64,000 nucleotides of DNA from Sphingomonas sp. (GTDB lineage: Bacteria; Pseudomonadota; Alphaproteobacteria; Sphingomonadales; Sphingomonadaceae). The position numbers and the translations under genes are program-made. The notes below the pieces were generated by a model. It did not search any database, was not told the DNA's origin, and saw only the letters and a list, made by a program, of their open reading frames with translations. The stretch lies in the NCBI RefSeq assembly GCF_019635515.1, contig NZ_JAHBZI010000002.1, positions 661,664-725,663 on the forward strand. The letters are read 5' to 3'. Shown here piece after piece: positions 56,716-64,000 of the stretch. Each line of letters begins with the position of its first letter. The stretch's first letter is position 1.

Positions 56716-56733
56716 GGGTTGGATGCGGGTTGA

Positions 56734-58248
<1,515 letters not shown>

Positions 58249-58286
58249 GCCGCTATGCTCCCCGGATTGATGGGTCGGGGGGGCAC

Positions 58287-59636
58287 ATGGATAGCGACAA
58301 GACCAGCCTGCTGGCCAATGTTCTGGAAACCCGTTTCGAGCTGCGCGCGCGCGGCAGCGATGTCCGCACCGAGATATTGGCGGGCGTCACCACCTTCCTG
58401 ACGATGGCCTACATCATCATCGTCAACCCGGCGATCCTGGGGCAGGCGGGCATGCCGGTCGCGGCGGTGGCGGCGGCGACCTGCCTCGCCGCCGGGTTCG
58501 CCAGCATCCTGATGGGGCTGACCGCGAACATGCCGCTGGCGCTGGCGCCGGGCATGGGACTCAACGCCTATTTCAGCTTCACCGTGGTGCAGGCGATGGG
58601 CGTGCCGTGGCCGGTTGCGCTGGGCTGCGTGTTCATCTCGGGGGTGGCGTTCCTGTTGCTGACGCTGGTGGGCGTGCGGCAATTGATCATCGCCGCGATC
58701 CCGACGCATCTGTTCGCCGCGGTGGCGGGCGGGATCGGGCTGTTCATCGGCTTTATCGGGCTGAAGAATGCGGGAATCGTCGTGTCGAGCCCGGCGACTT
58801 CGGTGGCGCTGGGCGATCTGCATGCGCCCGGTGCGGCTTTGGCCTTGTTCGGGCTGGCGCTGGTCGCGGCGCTGAGCGCATGGAAGGTGCGCGGGGCGAT
58901 ATTGATCGCGATCGTCGTGACCACCCTGGCGGGATGGATGTTCGGGCAGGTGGCGTTCAAGCCTGAACCCTATGATCTGGGCGCGATCGGCCAGACCTTC
59001 GGGCAAATCGACCTGGTCGGCGTGTTCGGTCTTTCGGGGAGCCATGGGCTGGGGTTGTTCGAGATATTGTTCGTGTTCCTGTTCGTCGATCTGTTCGACA
59101 ATATCGGCACCTTGGTGGGCGTCACGCGGCGCGCCGGATTGATCGGCGAGGACGGCAAGATTCCCAAGCTCAACCGCATCCTCTTCACCGATTCGATCGC
59201 GACGATGTTCGGCAGCCTTGCCGGGACCAGCACGGTCACCTCCTATGTCGAGAGCGCATCGGGCGTGCAGGCGGGCGGGCGCACCGGGCTGACCGCCATC
59301 GTGACGGGCGTGCTGTTCCTGGCGGCGATGCTGGTGGCGCCATACGCCCAGCTGGTGCCGCTGGCCGCGACCGCGCCGGCGCTGATCCTGGTCGGCGCGC
59401 TGATGATGGCGCCGCTGGTGGATATCGACTGGGACGTGCCCGAAATCGCGATTCCCGCCTTCCTGACCGTGGCAATGATTCCGCTGACCTTCTCGATCGC
59501 CAACGGTCTCGCCTTCGGCATCACCGCGCATGCCGCGCTCAAGCTGCTCAAGGGCCGGATCACCCGGACCGACTGGCTGCTGCTGGCGCTGGCCCTGCTG
59601 TTCGTCGCGCGCTTCGCCTGGCTGGCGGCGGGGTGA
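58287..59636 (+). CDS. NCS2 family purine permease (AzgA-like)
   Basis: 449 residues, about 12-14 transmembrane segments, from ATG 58287 with a G-rich ribosome site. The AzgA-type motifs are visible: the opening FLTMAYIIIVNP, LAPGMGLNAYF, VDLFDNIGTLVGV, and STVTSYVESASGV. These import adenine, guanine or hypoxanthine. Its stop overlaps the next GTG, and the following genes degrade purines, which supports the role. Confidence 0.9.
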   Translation: MDSDKTSLLANVLETRFELRARGSDVRTEILAGVTTFLTMAYIIIVNPAILGQAGMPVAAVAAATCLAAGFASILMGLTANMPLALAPGMGLNAYFSFTVVQAMGVPWPVALGCVFISGVAFLLLTLVGVRQLIIAAIPTHLFAAVAGGIGLFIGFIGLKNAGIVVSSPATSVALGDLHAPGAALALFGLALVAALSAWKVRGAILIAIVVTTLAGWMFGQVAFKPEPYDLGAIGQTFGQIDLVGVFGLSGSHGLGLFEILFVFLFVDLFDNIGTLVGVTRRAGLIGEDGKIPKLNRILFTDSIATMFGSLAGTSTVTSYVESASGVQAGGRTGLTAIVTGVLFLAAMLVAPYAQLVPLAATAPALILVGALMMAPLVDIDWDVPEIAIPAFLTVAMIPLTFSIANGLAFGITAHAALKLLKGRITRTDWLLLALALLFVARFAWLAAG

Positions 59637-60463
59637 GCCCGCGCACCGCGATCCTCACCGCCTTCCCGCCCGAATGGGACGCGCTGGCGCACCGGATCGG
59701 GCAGCCCGAAACCACGGCGATCAACGGCATGCCGCTGGTGCTCGGCTGGCTCGCGGACAAGCCGGTGGCGCTGATGCTGAGCGGCATTTCGATGGTCAAC
59801 GCGGCGATGAACACCCAGGCGCTGCTGGAGCGGCACGCAATCTCCGCGATCGTCTTTTCGGGAATCGCCGGTGGCGTCGATCCGGCACTCAGGGTCGGCG
59901 ATGTCAGCGTGCCGGAGCGCTGGGGGCAGAATATGGAGGTCGCGTTCGCGCGGGAAATCCCCGGCGGGTATGCGCCGCCGACGGGCATTCCCGGCGGGAC
60001 CGATCTGCCGGGGCACGGCGCCTGGTTTCCGCGCGACGTGGTGATTGGCAGGGTGGACGAGGCGGTGGCCGAGCGGCGCTGGTTTCCGGTCGATGCCGCG
60101 ATGCTGGCGGTGGCGAAAAGGCTTGAGGTGGTGCTGGAGCGGTGCCTGTCGGTTGATCATTGCCTCGATCACACGCCGCAGCTGATCGTCGGCGGCACCG
60201 GCATGAGCGGATCGGCATTCGTCGATAACGCCGCCTATCGCGACTATCTGGCCGCCACCTTCGGCGCGCGCGTCGTCGATATGGAGAGCGCGGCGGTGGC
60301 GCAGGTGGCCTGGGCCAATCGCGTGCCCTTCCTCGCCTTTCGCAGCGTTTCCGATCTGGCGGGCGGCGATGCCGGGCCGAACGAGATGCTGACCTTCATG
60401 GGGCTGGCTGCGGGCAATGCGGCGGCGGTGGTGACGGCGTTCGTCGCGGCGCTGCCGGACTAA
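59633..60463 (+). CDS. Purine nucleoside phosphorylase/MTAN-family nucleosidase-like protein
   Basis: 276 residues from GTG 59633 (overlapping the permease stop). The nucleosidase fold is shown by TAFPPEWDAL, GISMVNAAMNTQALL, VFSGIAGGVDPALRVGDV, and the active-site region DMESAAVAQVAW with SVSDLAG. It is close to MTA/SAH nucleosidases but with longer insertions. It probably liberates a purine base. Coupled to a purine permease. Confidence 0.78.
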   Translation: MSPRTAILTAFPPEWDALAHRIGQPETTAINGMPLVLGWLADKPVALMLSGISMVNAAMNTQALLERHAISAIVFSGIAGGVDPALRVGDVSVPERWGQNMEVAFAREIPGGYAPPTGIPGGTDLPGHGAWFPRDVVIGRVDEAVAERRWFPVDAAMLAVAKRLEVVLERCLSVDHCLDHTPQLIVGGTGMSGSAFVDNAAYRDYLAATFGARVVDMESAAVAQVAWANRVPFLAFRSVSDLAGGDAGPNEMLTFMGLAAGNAAAVVTAFVAALPD

Positions 60464-60472
60464 GGGTGCCAT

Positions 60473-60550
60473 GTTCCCCTGCGAAAGCAGGGGTCCAGGA
60501 TCACAAAGGATTCGCTTGAGACCCTGGGCTCCTGATTTCGCAGGAGAGCC
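60473..60550. repeat. Palindromic repeat, same family as atpA-atpG element
   Basis: Contains CCCCTGCGAAAGCAGGGG and CTCCTGATTTCGCAGGAG arranged as an inverted pair, as at 29143-29220. It lies between the convergent nucleosidase-like gene and ureidoglycolate lyase gene. Confidence 0.72.
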
Positions 60551-60557
60551 ATTGGTT

Positions 60558-61049
60558 CTAGAGGATCACGCGGATCTGGTCGGCGGGGGCGAGTTCGACT
60601 TCCTCGCAATTGTCGCCGGGGCCGGAGCGGTCGATGACAAGGAAATCGCTTTCCTCCAGCACCAGCAGGAAATGGTGCCACGTGCCTTTGCTATATTGCA
60701 CGCCCTGATGCGGCTCCGCCTGAAACACGCGGATGCTGGCGGGATTGAGATGGCCGGGAGGCGCGACGGCGACCAGATAGGGCTTGCCGCTGAGTGGCAC
60801 GAACGCTTGGCTGCCGAGCGGGTGTCGCTCGAAGGTCTTGAGTTCGAGCGCGGCGAGCGGCCTGGCGCGGAAAATGCTGATCGCGGCCGTTCCGCCGCCA
60901 TCGTTTACGTCGGTCTCGGCGAGACAGTCGTAGCGGATCGCATGGCCCTGGTTGATCTCGATGCGCGTCGCCGCATCCGATGCCTCGATCACATGACCGA
61001 ACGGCGCGAACGCCTCGGCGGTCAGCGGTTCGGGCTTCAGCGTGCGCAT
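60558..61049 (-). CDS. allA: Ureidoglycolate lyase
   Basis: 163 residues of the AllA family. PLTAEAFAPFGHVIEASD opens the protein; FERHPLGSQAFVPLSG and VQYSKGTWHHFLLVLEESDFLVIDR hold the conserved His residues of the cupin-like fold. It splits ureidoglycolate to glyoxylate and urea, the last step after allantoicase. Divergent from puuE. Confidence 0.92.
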   Translation of the reverse strand: MRTLKPEPLTAEAFAPFGHVIEASDAATRIEINQGHAIRYDCLAETDVNDGGGTAAISIFRARPLAALELKTFERHPLGSQAFVPLSGKPYLVAVAPPGHLNPASIRVFQAEPHQGVQYSKGTWHHFLLVLEESDFLVIDRSGPGDNCEEVELAPADQIRVIL

Positions 61050-61116
61050 CGTCGCATCGCATTTGCGGGCTTGTGCGGGGCGGTGCTCGGTTCCATCGTG
61101 CCGCGTTTGATAGGCG

Positions 61117-62040
61117 GTGCATTTGAACGACGCTAGCTACCCACGCGATCTCATCGGCTATGGGCCGAACCCGCCGCACGCGGCATGGCCCGGCGGCGCG
61201 CGGATCGCGGTGCAGATCGTGCTCAATTACGAGGAAGGCGCCGAGGCCAATATACTCGATGGCGATCCCGCGTCGGAGATATTCCTGTCCGACATCGCCA
61301 ATGCTCAGCCCGTGATGGGCGCGCGGCACATGAGCATGGAGCAGATCTACGAATATGGCTCGCGCGCCGGGGTGTGGCGGCTGCTGCGGCTGTTCGAGCG
61401 CTACGATGTGCCGGTCACCATCTTCGGCGTGGCGCTGGCGATGCGGCGCAATCCGGCGGTGGTCGATGCGTTCCTGAAGGCCGGTCACGAGATCGCCTCG
61501 CATGGCTGGCGCTGGATCAATTATCAGCACGTGCCCGAGGAGCAGGAGCGCGCCGATATGCAGCGCGCGATCGAGGTGCATCGCCAACTGACCGGCGAGC
61601 GCCCGCTCGGCTGGTATACCGGGCGGACCGGGCCCAACACGCGGGCGTTGGTCGCGGAGGAAGGCGGCTTCCTCTACGACGCCGACGATTATTCTGACGA
61701 TCTGCCCTTCTGGACGCAAGCGGCGGGCAAGCCGCATCTGATCGTGCCCTATTCGCTGGAGACCAACGACATGCGCTTCGCCAGCGCCAACATGCATACC
61801 GGCGACCAGTTCTTCGAATATCTGCGCGACAGCTTCGATGTGCTCTATGCCGAGGGTGACACGAGCCCGAAGATGATGTCGGTCGGGCTGCATTGCCGAT
61901 TGGCCGGGCGGCCCGGCAAGATGGCCGGGTTGGAGCGCTTCCTCAAATATGCGAGCGGACACCAGGACGTGTGGTTCGCCCGCCGCATCGATATCGCCCG
62001 TCACTGGCGCGCCACGCATCCTTTCAAGGTTTCCGAATGA
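61117..62040 (+). CDS. puuE: PuuE-type allantoinase (polysaccharide deacetylase fold)
   Basis: 307 residues. GTG 61117 is in frame just before the first conserved sequence. The opening YPRDLIGYGPNPPHAAWPGGARIAVQIVLNYEEG type pattern, HEIASHGWRWINYQ and GWYTGRTGPNTRALV identify the PuuE allantoinase, which hydrolyses allantoin without the amidohydrolase metal site. It overlaps the allantoicase start (ATGA). Confidence 0.93.
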   Translation: MHLNDASYPRDLIGYGPNPPHAAWPGGARIAVQIVLNYEEGAEANILDGDPASEIFLSDIANAQPVMGARHMSMEQIYEYGSRAGVWRLLRLFERYDVPVTIFGVALAMRRNPAVVDAFLKAGHEIASHGWRWINYQHVPEEQERADMQRAIEVHRQLTGERPLGWYTGRTGPNTRALVAEEGGFLYDADDYSDDLPFWTQAAGKPHLIVPYSLETNDMRFASANMHTGDQFFEYLRDSFDVLYAEGDTSPKMMSVGLHCRLAGRPGKMAGLERFLKYASGHQDVWFARRIDIARHWRATHPFKVSE

Positions 62041-63032
62041 GCATCTTCGACGATCTGCGCAGCCAATATGTCAATCTCGCTCAGCCGCGCCTGGGCGCCG
62101 AGGTCGTGTATGCGACCGACGATTTCTTCGCCGACAAGGCGCGCCTGATCGATCCCGCCGCGCCGGTTTTCATCCCGGGCAAGTATGACGATAACGGCAA
62201 GTGGATGGACGGCTGGGAGAGCCGCCGCAAGCGGGTGCCCGGGCATGACTGGTGCGTGATCCGGCTGGGCGCGGCGGGCTTGGTCGCGGGCTTCGAGATC
62301 GACACGTCGCACTTCACCGGCAACTACCCGCCCGGCGCCGAGATCGAGGTCTGCCGCAGCGACGAACGAGTGCCGGGCGACGACGCCGGCTGGATCAAGG
62401 TCACCGGGCGGCTGGCGCTCAAGGGCGACGACCGCATCTATGTGCCGATCACCCACAACACGCCCGTCACGCATATCCGCCTGCACATATTTCCCGATGG
62501 CGGCGTCGCGCGCCTCAGGGTGTGGGGGCGGATCGCCAAGGATTGGTCGGCGGTCGATGCCGATGTGGCGCTCGACCTGTTGGCGATGGAGCATGGCGGG
62601 CGCGGGATCATCGCCAATGACGAGCATTATGGCAGTCCCGAAAACCTGACCGCACCGGGGCGTGGGGTGAATATGGGCGATGGCTGGGAAACCCGGCGGC
62701 GCCGCGAGCCGGGGCATGACTATGCGGTGCTCGAACTCGGCACGGCAGGAGTGATCGAGGAGATCACCGTCGATACCGCCCACTTCAAGGGCAATTACCC
62801 CGACCGCTGCTTCATCCAGGCCGCGCCGGTCGCGACCGGCGCGCCCGAGGAAATCGCCGCCGCGTCGGAAAGCTGGCCGGTGCTGCTGCCCGAAGTGAAG
62901 CTCGCGGCGGACACGGTGCATGTCTTCCGTGACGAGATCGCCGATCTCGGGTCGGTGCGCTTCGTGCGATTGAACATCATCCCCGATGGCGGAGTCAGCC
63001 GCTTGCGGATGGTCGGGCGGATCGTCCGGTGA
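62037..63032 (+). CDS. alc: Allantoicase
   Basis: 331 residues. Two homologous jelly-roll domains are visible from the repeated pattern: WESRRKRVPGHDWCVIRLG with GFEIDTSHFTGNYPP in the first half, and WETRRRREPGHDYAVLELG with EITVDTAHFKGNYP in the second. It hydrolyses allantoate to ureidoglycolate and urea, feeding AllA. Both neighbours overlap it by four bases. Confidence 0.95.
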   Translation: MSIFDDLRSQYVNLAQPRLGAEVVYATDDFFADKARLIDPAAPVFIPGKYDDNGKWMDGWESRRKRVPGHDWCVIRLGAAGLVAGFEIDTSHFTGNYPPGAEIEVCRSDERVPGDDAGWIKVTGRLALKGDDRIYVPITHNTPVTHIRLHIFPDGGVARLRVWGRIAKDWSAVDADVALDLLAMEHGGRGIIANDEHYGSPENLTAPGRGVNMGDGWETRRRREPGHDYAVLELGTAGVIEEITVDTAHFKGNYPDRCFIQAAPVATGAPEEIAAASESWPVLLPEVKLAADTVHVFRDEIADLGSVRFVRLNIIPDGGVSRLRMVGRIVR

Positions 63033-63454
63033 GCGCGCTGTTCGAGCATAGCCCCTGGGTCGAGGAGCGCGCGGCGTCGCGCAGCCATGCCGATCTGATG
63101 GCGGCGATGTATGCCGCGTCGAGCGAGGAGCAGCTCGCCCTGATCCGCGCGCATCCCGAGCTGGCGGGCAAGGCGGCGGTTGATGGCACGCTGACCCAAG
63201 CCAGCGCCGCCGAACAGGCCAGCGCTGGCCTCGACCGGCTGACCCGAGCCGAGTTCGAGCGCTTCCATACGCTCAATGCAGCGTATCGGGAGAAGTTCGG
63301 CATGCCCTTCATCATCTGCGTGCGGCTGACCGACAAGGCGGGCATCCTCGCCGCGATGGAGCATCGGCTGGGCAACGACCGCGACACCGAGATCGCCACC
63401 GCGCTTGAGCAGATCGGCGAGATTGTCCGGTTACGGCTGGAGGCCGAGGCATGA
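63029..63454 (+). CDS. uraD: OHCU decarboxylase (UraD), short at the N-terminus
   Basis: 141 residues from GTG 63029 (overlapping the allantoicase stop). The decarboxylase motif RAHPELAGK and the following GTLTQASAAEQASAG and FERFHTLNAAYREKFGMPFIICVR hold the catalytic His, Glu and Arg. The usual first helix of ~20-25 residues before FEHSPWV is missing, and no upstream start is available without crossing into alc. It yields S-allantoin in uric acid breakdown. Confidence 0.88.
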   Translation: MSALFEHSPWVEERAASRSHADLMAAMYAASSEEQLALIRAHPELAGKAAVDGTLTQASAAEQASAGLDRLTRAEFERFHTLNAAYREKFGMPFIICVRLTDKAGILAAMEHRLGNDRDTEIATALEQIGEIVRLRLEAEA

Positions 63455-64000
63455 GCGAAGCAGGCACGGAGATGTTCGGCCGAACGATCCAGCTCTTTCT
63501 GGTGGATGGTACTGCGACTGGCCTTCGTAAGGCGACGATCCATGGCTGGACCGGGCTGATCTTTGTTGCCACCAGCGCAACATTTGCGGCGCTGACCGCT
63601 CGTCTGGAACTTGATCGAACAGGGATCTATATTCTCTGGGGTCCGGATATCGAAGCGACGGGGGGAATCCGCGCCTATATCGGATCGGCCAATAGTGTTC
63701 GCGAACGCGTCAAGCAGAGTGCGCAGCAACGCGATTTCTGGGAGACTGCCATCGCGGTCACGACCAGCGATGATGACCTGTCAAAGGGGCATGTCGAATA
63801 TCTCGAAGCGCGACTGATCGAGTTGGCGCTCGCAGCCAATCGCGTGGCGCTCGACAACGGCACCAGTCCTGCCGGACTGCGCCGGCGGCTTCCTGAAGCC
63901 GATCAGGCAAATATGGAACAGTTTCTAGCCAATCTGAAAATTATGTTGCCCGTTGTTGGGCTTGACCTGCTCAAGCCACAACCTCGCGCTGTGGCACGGG
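63451..64000 (+). CDS. GIY-YIG nuclease family protein (3' end beyond window)
   Basis: Starts at ATG 63451, overlapping the uraD stop (ATGA), and is cut by the window edge after about 183 codons. GIY at residues 58-60 (TGIYILWG), YIG at 76-78 (AYIGSANSVRERV) and a downstream Glu in HVEYLEARL form the GIY-YIG nuclease core. The layout resembles chromosomal GIY-YIG proteins with a C-terminal DUF4357 domain. Its place at the end of a purine operon looks accidental, but the overlap implies co-translation. Confidence 0.78.
   Translation, partial: MSEAGTEMFGRTIQLFLVDGTATGLRKATIHGWTGLIFVATSATFAALTARLELDRTGIYILWGPDIEATGGIRAYIGSANSVRERVKQSAQQRDFWETAIAVTTSDDDLSKGHVEYLEARLIELALAANRVALDNGTSPAGLRRRLPEADQANMEQFLANLKIMLPVVGLDLLKPQPRAVAR

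Overview
This 64 kb window is chromosomal DNA from a high-G+C alphaproteobacterium, most likely a sphingomonad (Sphingomonas or a close relative). The evidence is the dense G+C-rich coding, a MucR-type regulator beside Fur in a tsaB-rimI-mucR-fur-plsC-miaB block, an ATP synthase operon in the order H-A-G-D-x-C with a short epsilon subunit, and the rsmI-yraN-gshB block divergent from an LpoA-like lipoprotein gene. Housekeeping genes dominate. There is no rRNA, no transposase, no CRISPR array and no prophage block. Genus assignment is inference from gene content only.

Layout. 1-6.5 kb: a leftward block for tRNA modification (miaB, tsaB), protein acetylation (rimI), phospholipid synthesis (plsC), regulation (fur, mucR), a nitroreductase and an Fe-S carrier (nfuA). 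6.6-11.9 kb: a lone CpaF/TadA ATPase, exonuclease III, a lipase-like protein, an OmpA-domain protein and a terminase-small-subunit-like gene. 12.0-13.4 kb: an AT-richer restriction-modification pair (BglII-like nuclease and MT-A70 methylase). 13.6-18.6 kb: nrdB and nrdA, separated by small envelope genes. 19-25.9 kb: amidase, membrane proteins, a CelD-like acetyltransferase, an exported intradiol dioxygenase and a broken AraC regulator. 25.9-31.3 kb: the F1 ATP synthase operon with an extra secreted-protein gene inside it. 31.5-33.4 kb: a cluster of small secreted proteins sharing a PKD-like domain. 33.4-39.1 kb: RNA helicase, cupin, and a GH43/MFS sugar operon with a LacI-type palindrome upstream. 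39.5-47.7 kb: Ada, an anchored trypsin-like protease, two paralogous gluzincin-TPR proteins and priA. 47.8-56.7 kb: small secreted paralogs, a transaldolase-like enzyme, xerC, dedA, gshB, yraN, rsmI, an LpoA-like lipoprotein and hemW. 56.9-64 kb: tRNA-Gly, a decayed thiolase fragment, trxB, and a purine-degradation locus (permease, nucleosidase-like protein, ureidoglycolate lyase, PuuE allantoinase, allantoicase, UraD) ending in a GIY-YIG nuclease cut by the window edge.

The most unusual feature is a 262-bp non-coding element present twice in inverted orientation (48269-48530 and 55307-55568; 6 mismatches by eye, no indel). It carries ten hexamers of TGTCGC type spaced exactly 11 bp apart and ends in an 11-bp-arm stem-loop. 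Both copies fill the gap between convergent genes and bracket about 6.8 kb that includes xerC, gshB and rsmI. I do not recognise the element. Other points of interest are the atp operon insertion, the PKD-like domain cluster, the gluzincin pair, the R-M pair next to nrdB, and two clear pseudogene remnants.
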